A stretch of DNA of 64,000 nucleotides from Rhizobium etli_C (GCF_014198605.1 NZ_JACIHU010000005.1), one strand, 5' to 3'. Shown: positions 34,737-44,364, counted from the first letter of the stretch. The notes: generated from the sequence alone by a model not told the origin. A program made the numbers and translations.

Positions 34737-36047
34737 TTACTTAATGTAGCCGGCTTTGGTCATTTCCCGGGTTGCCAGCTGCTGTGCGCTCTTCAACGCC
34801 TGATCGACCGAAATCTGGCCGGCAAGGGCTGCCGAGAACTGCTGCCCCACCGCCGTGCCGATGCCCTGGAATTCCGGGATCGCCACGAACTGGACGCCGA
34901 CATAGGGGACCGGCTTGACGGTCGGCTTGGTCGGATCAGCCGAGTTGATCGAGTCGAGCGTCATCTTGGCGAAGGGAGCGGCCTTCTGGTACTCCGCATT
35001 CTCATAAAGCGAGGTGCGGGTGCCGGGAGGTGCGTTCAGCCAGCCTTCCTTTTCAGCCACGAGGTTGGTGTAATCCTTGCTCGTTGCCCAGGCGACGAAC
35101 TTCTCGGCGGCTTCGACCTTCTGCGAGCCTGCCGGGATGGCGAGGTTCCAGGCCCAGAGCCAGTTGCCGCGCTTGCCGAGGCCCTTGTCCGGAGCGAGCG
35201 CGAAGCCGACCTTGTCGGCAACAGTGGACTCCTTCGGGTTGCTGACGAAGGAAGCGGCGACCGTTGCATCGATCCACATGCCGCACTTGCCGGTCTGGAA
35301 GAGCGCCAGGTTCTCGTTGAAGCCGTTGGAAGAAGCGCCCGGAGGGCCGGCGTCCTTCATCAGCTTGACGTAGAAGTCCAACGTCTCCTTCCACTCGGGC
35401 TGATCGAACTGCGGCTTCCAGCTTTCATCGAACCAGCGCGCGCCGAAGGAGTTGGACATGGCCGTCAGGAACGCCATGTTCTCGCCCCAGCCAGCCTTGC
35501 CGCGCAGGCAGATGCCGTAGATCTCCTTGTCCTTGTTGGTTATCTTGCGGGCGGCATCCGCCACGAAGTCCCAGGTCGGGGCATCCGGCATCTTCAGGCC
35601 GGCGGCGTCGAACAGGTCCTTGCGGTACATCACCATCGAGCTTTCGCCGTAAAACGGCGCCGCATAGAGCTTGCCGTCCGTGGTCAGGCCGCTGCGGATT
35701 GCCGGCAGCAGGTCGTCGACGTCGTAATTGGCGCCGAGATTGTCGAGCGGCAGCAGCCAGCCCTGTTTTGCCCAGATCGGAACTTCATAGGTGCCGATCG
35801 TCAGAACGTCGTACTGGCCACCCTTGGTCGCGATGTCGGTCGTGACCTTCTGGCGTAGCACGTTTTCTTCGAGGGTGACCCATTCAAGGTCGATGCCGGG
35901 ATTCTTCGCCTTGAAGTCATCCGTCAGCTTCTGCATCCGGATCATGTCGCCGTTGTTGACGGTCGCGATTGTCAGCGTTTCGGCCGAAGCCATGCCGGCA
36001 AACGCCAGTGCCGAGCAGGCGCCCAGCAGGAAAGTTCTCAATGTCAT
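34737..36047 (-). CDS. smoE: Polyol ABC transporter substrate-binding protein
   Basis: 436 residues, periplasmic; signal peptide about residues 1-22 (cleavage after ASA|ETL). Mature start LTIATVNNGDMIRMQKLTDD is the SmoE pattern, with DVLTIGTYEVPIWAKQGWL and LYAAPFYGESSMVMYRKDLF. ATG 36047 follows GGGAGGAAGAT. It is the first transporter gene of the operon and has an operator-like palindrome 36 bp upstream. Confidence 0.93.
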   Translation of the reverse strand: MTLRTFLLGACSALAFAGMASAETLTIATVNNGDMIRMQKLTDDFKAKNPGIDLEWVTLEENVLRQKVTTDIATKGGQYDVLTIGTYEVPIWAKQGWLLPLDNLGANYDVDDLLPAIRSGLTTDGKLYAAPFYGESSMVMYRKDLFDAAGLKMPDAPTWDFVADAARKITNKDKEIYGICLRGKAGWGENMAFLTAMSNSFGARWFDESWKPQFDQPEWKETLDFYVKLMKDAGPPGASSNGFNENLALFQTGKCGMWIDATVAASFVSNPKESTVADKVGFALAPDKGLGKRGNWLWAWNLAIPAGSQKVEAAEKFVAWATSKDYTNLVAEKEGWLNAPPGTRTSLYENAEYQKAAPFAKMTLDSINSADPTKPTVKPVPYVGVQFVAIPEFQGIGTAVGQQFSAALAGQISVDQALKSAQQLATREMTKAGYIK

Positions 36048-36083
36048 ATCTTCCTCCCAGAAGACGAGATGTGAGCATTCGCT

Positions 36084-36097
36084 TTGCTCATGAGCAA
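36084..36097. promoter_or_regulatory. Operator candidate for SmoC upstream of smoE
   Basis: TTGCTCA-TGAGCAA, a perfect 14-bp palindrome, flanked by GTGAG (36071) and CTCAC (36101) in inverted order. Its half-sites recur at 36190. Confidence 0.7.
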
Positions 36098-36186
36098 TTA
36101 CTCACCAATCAGCAAAAAATGTCAATCGGCAATCGTTGCTGCGATGCCGAACACCTCACCTATCCAATTGATTCAGAAGAAAGAAT

Positions 36187-36206
36187 TTTTTGCTCAGTTC
36201 TTGAGC
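36187..36206. promoter_or_regulatory. Second TTGCTCA/TGAGCAA inverted repeat, over the smoC stop
   Basis: TTTTTGCTCA (36187-36196), GTTCT, then TGAGCAAAAA (36202-36211): 10-bp arms. The smoC TGA stop lies within the left arm. It could be a second SmoC operator or a hairpin; there is no clear T-run after it on the minus strand. Confidence 0.5.
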
Positions 36207-37147
36207 AAAAACTCAGCAGTCTCCTCGTCGGTGATCAATCCATTGATCTGGTGGCCGACGACGGCTGCCTTGATCGCCTTGAATTTGCGTTTGCCCTTGG
36301 CGAGCCCGATGACCATCGATGCCTCGCGGGACGGGATCGGCGCGGACGCGACACGCTCGTTGATCGGGTTGTCGAGCAGCCGGCCGTCGACATCGAAAAT
36401 CCACCCGCAGATCTCGCCGACGGCGCCGCCGCGCATCAGCTCCATCATCTCGTCCTTCTCGAGAAAACCGTCGACGCAGAGCGGCCCGTCGATGCCGAGT
36501 TCGCCGATGCCGACGAAGGTGACGTCGGCCTGTGCGCTCATGTCGAGCGTCGAACGCACAAGCTGCTGGCCGTGCAGCAGTTCCCGCTCCTCGGCCGAGG
36601 TGACGAGAACCGGCAGCGGCATCGGATAGTGCCGCGCCTTCACCGCATCCGCCATGCTGAAGATGACGTTGTAATAGGCCGCCGATCCGTCCGGCGCGAT
36701 ATTGCCGGTCAGCGAGACGATGCGGTGATTGGGACATTCGATGGCCGGAAGCTGGTCCACGGCCGCCTTCAGCGTACGGCCGGTGCCGACCGCAAGCACG
36801 ATCGGCTCCGCCCGCTTCAGCCAGCGCTCGATCTCGGCCGCCGCCGCCTCGGCGATGCCGATGGTGGTCGACGAGGAGCCCGGATCGCTCGGCACCACCT
36901 CCACATGTTTCAGCCCGAATTTCCGCCGCAGCTGACTGCCGAGTTCAAGACAGGCGGCGATCGGATGATCGAGCCGCACCTTGATCAGACGTTCGGCGAC
37001 CGCGAGCGACACCAGCCGCTGCGCCGACTGCCGCGAGATCCCCATCGAGGCAGCGATTTCGTCCTGCGTGCGCCCGGCGACGTAATAAAGCCAGCCGGCA
37101 CGCGCCGCATCGTCGAGCCGTGCAGGGGTCTCGGATCTTTTTGCCAT
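36194..37147 (-). CDS. smoC: SorC-family regulator of the polyol operon
   Basis: 317 residues. N-terminal HTH ARAGWLYYVAGRTQDEIAAS followed by MGISRQSAQRLVSL, then a SorC sugar-binding domain (VLAVGTGRTLKAAVDQL, VSLTGNIAPDGSA, GLITDEETAEFLL). ATG 37147 (MAKRSETPAR) is preferred to 37165. It precedes smoE on the same strand with 146 bp between; the two TTGCTCA/TGAGCAA repeats there fit as its binding sites. Known SmoC proteins respond to polyols. Confidence 0.88.
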   Translation of the reverse strand: MAKRSETPARLDDAARAGWLYYVAGRTQDEIAASMGISRQSAQRLVSLAVAERLIKVRLDHPIAACLELGSQLRRKFGLKHVEVVPSDPGSSSTTIGIAEAAAAEIERWLKRAEPIVLAVGTGRTLKAAVDQLPAIECPNHRIVSLTGNIAPDGSAAYYNVIFSMADAVKARHYPMPLPVLVTSAEERELLHGQQLVRSTLDMSAQADVTFVGIGELGIDGPLCVDGFLEKDEMMELMRGGAVGEICGWIFDVDGRLLDNPINERVASAPIPSREASMVIGLAKGKRKFKAIKAAVVGHQINGLITDEETAEFLLKN

Positions 37148-37284
37148 ATGATGCCTACCACGCAAAGTGAGCCGGCTTGCCGCCCGCCGGATATGATTTC
37201 GAGTCTGTACCGCGCCAGATCAAAACAAAATTCCTGAAAATGTCGAGCCTGTTGACAAAAGCCCTGCCGAATAACCGCTGCTAT

Positions 37285-37944
37285 TCAGGCAAACCATTGC
37301 ATCACGAGATAGACCCCCGCCTTTGCGAGGCCGTAAATCACGCCGCCGGCAATGACGAGCGACACGGCGGTCATGATGAAGCCGATAAGCGCGAAGAGCC
37401 CGTCGCGGCCCATGATGCCGAAAGCGAAGACCGAGATCGTGATCGCCGGCAGGATATTGCCGAGCGGAACCGGCAGCACCAGCACGATCGACAGCAACAG
37501 GCATGCGAGACCGGCGAAATACTCTGCCGGCGGCTCGGCGAAGATGGCAAGCCTCGGCTTCAGCATGCGTTCGGCCCAGGCGAGCCAGCGATGGATGCGG
37601 ACGACGACGCTCTCGAAATCCTCCCGCAGCACGGAACGGTCGGCGATCGCCCTGGGCAGCCAGGGTTTTAACCCGAAGGTCAGCTGCGCCGCCAGAAAGA
37701 CCAAAGGCGCACCGAGCAGGGCGGAAGTGCCGGGCGGCGTGGGAAACGCGTTCGGCAGCGCGAAGATCAGCATCAGCGCGCTGATCGCCCTGTCGCCCAT
37801 CGTCTGGAACAGATCACCGATCGAAATCCGCTCTCGGCTGCGGTCGGCAGCCAACTGCCGCAGGATGGATGAGAGGCGACGGCCTTGGGGCCGTGGCGGA
37901 CGTGGTCTTCGGCGTTTGTTGGAATCGGCGTTTTCGATTGTCAT
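37285..37944 (-). CDS. exoD: ExoD-family membrane protein
   Basis: 219 residues. Signature ISIGDLFQTMGDRAISALML and FALPNAFPTPPGTSALLGAP, then about four membrane segments. In S. meliloti exoD is needed for normal exopolysaccharide and alkali tolerance during nodule invasion, but many genomes have several ExoD paralogues with unknown roles. Starts at ATG 37944 after an Arg/Pro-rich N-terminus. A single-gene unit, divergent from the ROK kinase gene. Confidence 0.85.
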   Translation of the reverse strand: MTIENADSNKRRRPRPPRPQGRRLSSILRQLAADRSRERISIGDLFQTMGDRAISALMLIFALPNAFPTPPGTSALLGAPLVFLAAQLTFGLKPWLPRAIADRSVLREDFESVVVRIHRWLAWAERMLKPRLAIFAEPPAEYFAGLACLLLSIVLVLPVPLGNILPAITISVFAFGIMGRDGLFALIGFIMTAVSLVIAGGVIYGLAKAGVYLVMQWFA

Positions 37945-38115
37945 GATACCGGTGGATGATGGAAGTGCGGAATCCGATTTTGGCCGCGCAATATGCCAAT
38001 TGAATGACTTATGCGGTCAGAATTACGGCACAACCCTGAACCCGAGGAGGGAATGGAGGCTTGTAATTCCCCGCCAACAGTGCAAGCAGACGGCCCAGAC
38101 CAGGAAAGCGGCAGA

Positions 38116-39039
38116 ATGGCAATGATCATTTCGTTCGATATCGGCGGCTCCGCCATCAAGGGCGGCATCGCCCGCTCCGAGACAGACATCGTGCCGCTCG
38201 GCCGCCAGCCGACGCCGAAGGATGATTTCGCCGCTTTCGTCGACACCCTGCGCGCCATTATCGCCGAAACCGGCGAAGCGCCGAGCCGCATCGCGCTGTC
38301 CATTGCCGGCGTCGTCGATCCCGATACGCAGCGGCTGATCTGCGCCAACATTCCGTGCATCCATGGCCGCGCACTCGCGGCCGATCTCGAAGCCGAACTC
38401 GGCCTGCCGGCACTGATCGCCAATGACGCCGACTGCTTCGCCATCGCCGAAGCCGGCCTCGGCGCCGGTCGCGGCCACCGCATCGTCTTCGGCGCCATCC
38501 TCGGCACCGGCGTCGGCGGCGGACTGGTCGCCGACGGGCGCCTCGTCAACGAAGCCGGCGGCTTTGCCGGCGAGTGGGGTCATGGCCCGATCATCGCGTC
38601 CGCAGCCGGCAATCCGCCAGTCGCCATTCCCGCCTATGCCTGCGGCTGCGGCCAGAAAGGCTGCGTCGATACCGTCGGCGGCGCCCGCGGCCTGGAGCGC
38701 CTGCACAAGACGCTGCACGATCTCGACCTTCCCAGCGAAGAGATCATCGGTCAATGGCAGCAAGGCGGGGAGAAGGCGACACGCACCATCGACGTCTATG
38801 TCGATCTCGTCGCCTCGCCCCTGGCGCTGACGATCAACATCACCGGCGCGACCATCGTGCCGGTCGGCGGCGGCCTGTCCAACGTCGAACCCCTGCTTGC
38901 CGAACTCGACCACGCCGTGCGTGCCCGCATCCTGCGCAAGTTCGACCGGCCGCTGGTGGTGCGCAGCCAATGCCGCATCGAACCCGGCCTGATCGGCGCC
39001 GCGCTGCTGGGACTGAAGGCTGAAGCAGCCGCTCTTTAA
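38116..39039 (+). CDS. nagK: ROK-family N-acetylglucosamine kinase
   Basis: 307 residues. Phosphate motif ISFDIGGSAIKGGIA, ROK signature LGTGVGGGLVADGRLVNEAG, substrate motif with catalytic Asp in IANDADCFAIAEAG, and the zinc motif CGCGQKGCVDT. The active-site EWGHGPI matches GlcNAc or glucose kinases. ATG 38116 chosen. It converges on the hexosaminidase gene with overlapping stop codons; together they would release GlcNAc from chitooligosaccharides and phosphorylate it. Confidence 0.83.
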   Translation: MAMIISFDIGGSAIKGGIARSETDIVPLGRQPTPKDDFAAFVDTLRAIIAETGEAPSRIALSIAGVVDPDTQRLICANIPCIHGRALAADLEAELGLPALIANDADCFAIAEAGLGAGRGHRIVFGAILGTGVGGGLVADGRLVNEAGGFAGEWGHGPIIASAAGNPPVAIPAYACGCGQKGCVDTVGGARGLERLHKTLHDLDLPSEEIIGQWQQGGEKATRTIDVYVDLVASPLALTINITGATIVPVGGGLSNVEPLLAELDHAVRARILRKFDRPLVVRSQCRIEPGLIGAALLGLKAEAAAL

Positions 39040-40946
39040 AGTACCGGCCACATCCGCACGATGGCTGCAAAACGATCCCAGTCCTTGCGCGTCAGAGGCG
39101 TCCATGCCGCTTCGGCGATTGCCGGAAGACGCGGAAAGACCAGCCGGTTGAAACGGGCGCGCGAGCCGACATTGCCGCTCCAGATGCAGGCCTGGATGCC
39201 GCGTATCTTGTCCCTCAAGACCTCCGGCAGCTCGGCCTCGGCCTCATAAGCATAGGTGCGCTCCGGCGGCGTGAAACCGGCCCAACTGGCGCCGGGCTCG
39301 TCCCAGGCCTCGGCCTGGGCCATGTCGAGATAATAGGCCTGTCCCGGCGTCATCACCACGTCGTAGCCGTCCTTTGCCAGTGCGAGTCCGAGCTCCGGCT
39401 TTTCCCAGGCCATCAGCAGCGTGCCGTCGCGATCGACGCCGCCGCCGCGCGATACTTCGTGCCAGCCGGCGAGCTTCTTGCCGCGCTGCGACAGCATGGC
39501 CTTGATGCGCTTCAGGAAATTGGATTGCAGCGCGGCGGTGCCGGCAAGCCTCTCCCGCTCCATCAGCGTCTTGCAGAGTGGCGAGGAAAGCCAGGCCCCC
39601 TCGGCCACCTCGTCGCCGCCGATATGGACATATTCGCCGGGAAACAGCGCGACGATCTCGTCGAACACCTTGCCGAGGAATTCATAGGTGAATTCGACCG
39701 CCGGGTTAAGGGCGTTGTTGGTATAGCCCTGCGGCGAGCGGTAACTGTGCGGCGGCTCCTGCCGGTCGACGAGATCGGGCAGCGCAGAGAGCGCCGCGGC
39801 GCTGTGGCCGGGAGTATCGATTTCCGGCACCACCTCGATGTGCAGCGAAGCGGCATGCGCAACGATGCGCCTGACGTCGTCCTGCCTATAGTGGCCGATG
39901 CGCGCGTCCTGCCCATCGCCGAAGTCAGGTATGAGCGTTTCATCCGGCCCACGCTCTGCGCTCACTTCCGTCAGTTCGGGATAGGCCTTGATCTCCAGCC
40001 GCCAGGCTTCATCGTCGGTCAGGTGGCAGTGGAAGATATTGAGCTTGTTCCAGGCGAGGATATCGATCAGCCGCATGACATCAGCCACCGGATAAAACTG
40101 CCCCGCCACGTCGAGGTGGCAGCCGCGCCAGCCATGACGCGGCTGGTCGGCAATCGTGCCGAAATTCGGAAATTTGAAGACGTCGCGGTCGGCGCGGGCG
40201 CCGTGCAGCAGTTGCGCCAGGCTGATCAGCCCATAGTGCCGCCCTGCGGCATCCGCGCTCGAAAGCACGATCTCCCGCGCGGTGAAACGCAGTTCGTAAG
40301 CAAAGGCTGCGATCGACGATTCGGTGACGAAACGAATGGCCCGCCCGCCCTTGACGGCGGCAAGCGAGAGCGGCGCGGGCTCGGCAGGATAGAGCCGCTG
40401 GTAAAGCGCAAGAAGCAGAGAGACTGCCTTGATCGCCTCCGGCCGGGTCCTTTCGGCAGGATAAAGGACGGAGGGCAGATCTCCCGCCTTCAGCCCGAGC
40501 GACAGCGGCCAAGGCAGCAGCGCAAAGGGTTCCTCGACCCGGCCCGGCGGCAGCAGCGGCGACGTCACACCGCCGTCTCCGCCTTCAAGCATGAGATCGC
40601 CGAAACCGACCGCAACGCGACGGCCGTCCGCCAGCGTCAGACCGGCCGATTTGATGCCATCGGTCCGATGTTTCGGTTCGTCGGCCAGCCCCTCGACGGT
40701 GAACCGCCAGTGCCCGCCCGGGGGAATGCTCAGCCCCTCGGGCGGCAGGAATTCATGGAAATTCGCGACCTGCCGCCGCATGCCGGCACCGTCGCAGACA
40801 TGGGTGTCGGCAATCCGCGTCGGTGATCTATAGGCAAGCGAGAAGCCGGAAAGCGGTTCGGACGAAAGATTGAAGAGCGTCAAGGTCAAGCGGCCGGAAC
40901 CGCCCTCGACCGGGCTCCAGCTCGCTTCCAGATGGTAATCGGCCAT
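39036..40946 (-). CDS. GH20 beta-N-acetylhexosaminidase, cytoplasmic
   Basis: 636 residues. N-terminal beta-sandwich (residues 1-140), GH20b-like domain (155-265), then the GH20 TIM barrel with RGCHLDVAGQFYPVADV, NIFHCHLTDDEAWRLEIK and the catalytic D445-E446 pair in HIGGDEVAEGAW. There is no signal peptide, so it works on imported chitobiose or GlcNAc glycosides. ATG 40946 follows GGGAGG with 7-bp spacing; the frame upstream to 41015 is not supported. Its stop codon overlaps the nagK stop (bases 39036-39039). It may also act on muropeptides. Confidence 0.9.
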   Translation of the reverse strand: MADYHLEASWSPVEGGSGRLTLTLFNLSSEPLSGFSLAYRSPTRIADTHVCDGAGMRRQVANFHEFLPPEGLSIPPGGHWRFTVEGLADEPKHRTDGIKSAGLTLADGRRVAVGFGDLMLEGGDGGVTSPLLPPGRVEEPFALLPWPLSLGLKAGDLPSVLYPAERTRPEAIKAVSLLLALYQRLYPAEPAPLSLAAVKGGRAIRFVTESSIAAFAYELRFTAREIVLSSADAAGRHYGLISLAQLLHGARADRDVFKFPNFGTIADQPRHGWRGCHLDVAGQFYPVADVMRLIDILAWNKLNIFHCHLTDDEAWRLEIKAYPELTEVSAERGPDETLIPDFGDGQDARIGHYRQDDVRRIVAHAASLHIEVVPEIDTPGHSAAALSALPDLVDRQEPPHSYRSPQGYTNNALNPAVEFTYEFLGKVFDEIVALFPGEYVHIGGDEVAEGAWLSSPLCKTLMERERLAGTAALQSNFLKRIKAMLSQRGKKLAGWHEVSRGGGVDRDGTLLMAWEKPELGLALAKDGYDVVMTPGQAYYLDMAQAEAWDEPGASWAGFTPPERTYAYEAEAELPEVLRDKIRGIQACIWSGNVGSRARFNRLVFPRLPAIAEAAWTPLTRKDWDRFAAIVRMWPVL

Positions 40947-41120
40947 GGTCGTGCCTCCCTCCGCGAATTGATCCCCGGCAATGCATGGCCGCGATCGCGG
41001 CGGATCTCTCGGCATGCTTTGGCAAGCTTAGCTTTTTCGAGACGGCAATGGAATCGGCCGCCCGAGTTCAAGGCGGAACGGTCCGGGCGGGTTGCAGGAA
41101 CTACAGCGCAATAACGGGTT

Positions 41121-41148
41121 GGGCGGTTCGCGTTTGCGTGAACCGCCC
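41121..41148. repeat. Inverted repeat between the hexosaminidase promoter and the RND terminator
   Basis: GGGCGGTTC-N10-GAACCGCCC, perfect 9-bp arms. It lies about 175 bp upstream of the hexosaminidase start; may be an operator or a bidirectional 3' hairpin. No regulator for it is adjacent. Confidence 0.45.
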
Positions 41149-41188
41149 CAGGAAACGCGCTTTGACAGGGATGACGACCCCGCAAAGG

Positions 41189-41215
41189 AAAACGGCGCGG
41201 CTTTCGCCGCGCCGT
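41189..41215 (-). terminator. Intrinsic terminator of the RND operon
   Basis: ACGGCGCGGC stem with its complement and a TTTC/GAAA loop, followed on the minus strand by TTTTCC. It begins 3 bp past the RND gene stop. Confidence 0.85.
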
Positions 41216-41217
41216 CC

Positions 41218-44200
41218 TCACTCAGCTGCCAACGCCGGCGGATGTCTGTCATCCGCCTCTTCCTGGATGGCGTCGGCATCCCTGCCCGGCTCGTTCTTTG
41301 CCTTCGGCTCTCGGCCGAAGAAAAGCGCGTAGCCGGCAGGCAGAACCAGGATGGTGAGCACTGTCGCAACCAGGATGCCGCCCATCATCGCGTAGGCGAG
41401 CGGGCCCCAGAAGACGCCGCGCGAGATTGGGATCAGCGCCAGCACTGCGGTCAGCGCGGTCAGCATGATCGGCCGGAAACGCCGCACGGCAGCACCGACG
41501 ATCGCCTCCTGCCGCTGCATGCCGGCCTTGATATCCTGGTCGATCTGATCGACCAAGATGATCGAGTTGCGCATGATGATGCCGAGCAGCGCGATGACGC
41601 CGAGGATCGCCACGAAACCGAAAGGCGCGCCGCTGATCAGCAAGGCGGCCGCCGCACCGATGATGCCGAGCGGGCCGGTGGCAAGCACCAGCATCGCCTT
41701 GCCGAAATGCTGCAGCTGTATCATCAGCAGCACGATGATGACGGCGAGCATGATCGGTGCCTTGGCGGCGATCGACATCTGGCTTTCCGCCGCATCCTCG
41801 GCGCCGCCCTGGATCTCGACCTTGTAGCCGGCCGGCAGACTGTCGTGCAGGTCCTGCATGTCGGCATACATCTTCATGACCACGTCGTTCGGCTGCACGC
41901 CGTCCGGCAGCGTCGCACGCACGGTGATGGTCGGCAGCCTGTCGCGCCGCCATTCGATGCCCTGCTCCATGACGGGTACGACCTTGGCGACCTGTGAGAC
42001 CGGCACGAAGCCGCCGAAATCCGTCGGGACATAGACCGAATTGACCGCCGACAGCAGCGAGCGGCTGGAATCCGGCTCACGGGCGACGATCGAGACCGTC
42101 TCCTCGCCGTCACGGAAATCGTCGAGCGGCGCCCCCGACATGGCGGTCTGCAGCATTTGGCGCACACGCTGCGAGGTGACGCCGAGTGCCCGGGCGCGGT
42201 CCTGGTCGATCACCAGCTTCATCGCCGGCACCTGTTCCAGCCAGTCGTCATGGATGGCGCCGAGCATCGGATTGGCCTCAAAGCGGGCCTTCACCTGGTC
42301 GGCGATCGCTCGCACTTCCTGGCGGTCCGGTCCCATGACGCGCATCTGCACCGGCCAGCCGGTCGGCGGACCGAGGAACAGGCGGTCGACCTTGCCGCGG
42401 ATCGAGGGGAAGTCTTCCGCAAGGATCGTCCGCAGCTTGACGATCAGCCGTTCGCGCGCCGGTTCGTCATTGGCCATGACGAGGAGTTGGGCGAAGTTCG
42501 GATTACGCAGCTGCTGGTCGAGCGGCAGGAAGAAGCGCGGCGCGCCTTCGCCGATATAGGTGGCGATGAACCGCTTGTCGGGATCATCCATCATCTTGGC
42601 TTCGAGCGCCTTTGCCTGCACCTCGACTTCCTTGATGCTGGTGCCCTCGGGCAGCCAGAGATCGACGAGAATTTCCGGCCGCGACGATTGCGGGAAGAAA
42701 TTCTGCGGAATGAACTGGAAGGCCCAGAGGCTGGTGACGAAGGTGCCGAGCGTCAAGAGCAGCACGATGACCCGGTGGCGAACCGCCCAGCCGACGGTGC
42801 CGCGCAGCCGGCGATAGAAGCCGGTGTCGAAGGCATCGTGATGCTCGCCGGCGTGATGGCGCTGCTTGAGGATCATGTAGCCGAGCCAGGGCGTAAAGTA
42901 GACCGCGACGAACCACGAGGTCACCAGCGCGATGCCGACGACATAAAACAGCGACCTGACATATTCGCCGGCCGTCGATGCGGCGAAGCCGACCGGAATG
43001 AAGCCGGCCGTGGTGATCAGCGTGCCGGTCAGCATCGGGAAGGCGGTCGAGGAATAGGCAAAACTTGCCGCTTCGATCTTGACCAGCCCCTCCTCCAGCT
43101 TTCGCTCCATCATCTCGACGACGATCATCGCATCGTCGACGAGCAGGCCGAGCGCGATGATCAGCGCGCCGAGCGAGATGCGCTGCAGGTCGATGCCGAG
43201 TTCGTACATCAGCGCAAAGGTGGCAGCGAGCACCAACGGAATGGCGATGGCGATGACGAGGCCCGAGCGCCAGCCGATCGACAGGAACGAGACGACCAGC
43301 ACGATGACGAGGGCTTCACCGAGCGCATGCATGAATTCGCTGATCGCATCCGTCACCACGTCGGGCTGGTTGGCGATCTGGTCGACGGCGACGCCGTAAG
43401 GCAGCGCGTCCTCGAAGCGCTGATAGGTCGCCTCCACGCCCTTGCCGACATCGGTGACATTGAAACCCTTGGCCATCACCACGCCGACCTGGACGCTGTC
43501 ATGGCCGTTGAAGCGGTACTTGCGCTGATAGGGGTCCTCGAGGCCGGAACTGACGGTGGCGATATCGCCGAGGCGCGTCACCTGGCCGCCGGCACGAAGG
43601 CGCAGCTCGCGGATATCGGCCGCCTTCTTGACGTCGCCTTCGACGGAGATGCGCACCGAGCGCAGGCCGGTATCGACGGAGCCGGCCGGATCGACGTTGT
43701 TCTGGCCCTTGACGGCATTCTGCAGGTCTGGGATGGTCAGGCCGCGCTCGGCGAGCGCCTTGGACGAGACGTCGATATAGATCTTCTCCGGCTGGTCGCC
43801 GATGATGACCGCCTTCTCGACGCCCGGCGTCGTCAGCAGCATGTCGCGCGCCTGGATCGCGAATTTTTTCAGTTCCGGATAGGAATAACCGTCGCCGCTG
43901 ATCGAGTGCAGCGTGATGAAAGTATCGCCGAATTCGTCGTTGAAATAGGGGCCGAGCAGGCCCTGCGGCAGCTCGCTGGAGATGTCGCCGACCTTCTTGC
44001 GGACCTGGTAGAAGGCATCCGCCACGTCTTTCGAATTCGTGTCACCCTCGACCTGCAGGGTGATGATCGCGCTGCCCGCCCGCGTATAGGATTTGACCCA
44101 GTCGATATGCGGGGTTTCCTGCAGCTTGCGCTCGATCTTGTTGACGACCTGGTCTTCCATCTCCTGGATGGAAGCACCCGGCCAGATCGCCTGCACGACC

Positions 44201-44364
44201 ATGACGCGGAAGGTGAATTCCGGATCCTCGCGCTGGCCCATGCGCATCAGGCCGAGCACACCGGTGATGATGATCAGGCCGAAGAGAAAGCGGGCGATAC
44301 TCGGATGGCCGATCGCCCAGCGCGACAGATTGAAGGGCCGCTTTTCAGTGGAGGTGGCATCCAT
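41218..44364 (-). CDS. RND-family efflux transporter
   Basis: 1048 residues, inner-membrane trimeric proton antiporter of the AcrB/HAE class. TM1 is FLFGLIIITGVLGLM, the proton-relay pair is D410-D411 in LGLLVDDAMIVVEMM, and TM12 ends near GYALFFGREPKAKN. The N-terminus REDPEFTFRVMVVQAIWPGA is of the VexF/NolG-like subgroup. ATG 44364. It follows a membrane-fusion lipoprotein and TetR regulator in one operon; no outer-membrane channel gene is present, so a shared TolC is implied. Substrate unknown. Confidence 0.92.
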   Translation of the reverse strand: MDATSTEKRPFNLSRWAIGHPSIARFLFGLIIITGVLGLMRMGQREDPEFTFRVMVVQAIWPGASIQEMEDQVVNKIERKLQETPHIDWVKSYTRAGSAIITLQVEGDTNSKDVADAFYQVRKKVGDISSELPQGLLGPYFNDEFGDTFITLHSISGDGYSYPELKKFAIQARDMLLTTPGVEKAVIIGDQPEKIYIDVSSKALAERGLTIPDLQNAVKGQNNVDPAGSVDTGLRSVRISVEGDVKKAADIRELRLRAGGQVTRLGDIATVSSGLEDPYQRKYRFNGHDSVQVGVVMAKGFNVTDVGKGVEATYQRFEDALPYGVAVDQIANQPDVVTDAISEFMHALGEALVIVLVVSFLSIGWRSGLVIAIAIPLVLAATFALMYELGIDLQRISLGALIIALGLLVDDAMIVVEMMERKLEEGLVKIEAASFAYSSTAFPMLTGTLITTAGFIPVGFAASTAGEYVRSLFYVVGIALVTSWFVAVYFTPWLGYMILKQRHHAGEHHDAFDTGFYRRLRGTVGWAVRHRVIVLLLTLGTFVTSLWAFQFIPQNFFPQSSRPEILVDLWLPEGTSIKEVEVQAKALEAKMMDDPDKRFIATYIGEGAPRFFLPLDQQLRNPNFAQLLVMANDEPARERLIVKLRTILAEDFPSIRGKVDRLFLGPPTGWPVQMRVMGPDRQEVRAIADQVKARFEANPMLGAIHDDWLEQVPAMKLVIDQDRARALGVTSQRVRQMLQTAMSGAPLDDFRDGEETVSIVAREPDSSRSLLSAVNSVYVPTDFGGFVPVSQVAKVVPVMEQGIEWRRDRLPTITVRATLPDGVQPNDVVMKMYADMQDLHDSLPAGYKVEIQGGAEDAAESQMSIAAKAPIMLAVIIVLLMIQLQHFGKAMLVLATGPLGIIGAAAALLISGAPFGFVAILGVIALLGIIMRNSIILVDQIDQDIKAGMQRQEAIVGAAVRRFRPIMLTALTAVLALIPISRGVFWGPLAYAMMGGILVATVLTILVLPAGYALFFGREPKAKNEPGRDADAIQEEADDRHPPALAAE

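Noticed and set aside
36187..36211. Intrinsic terminator at the smoC stop
   Set aside because: The arms repeat the TTGCTCA motif of the upstream palindrome and no T-run follows on the transcribed strand, so an operator is at least as likely.
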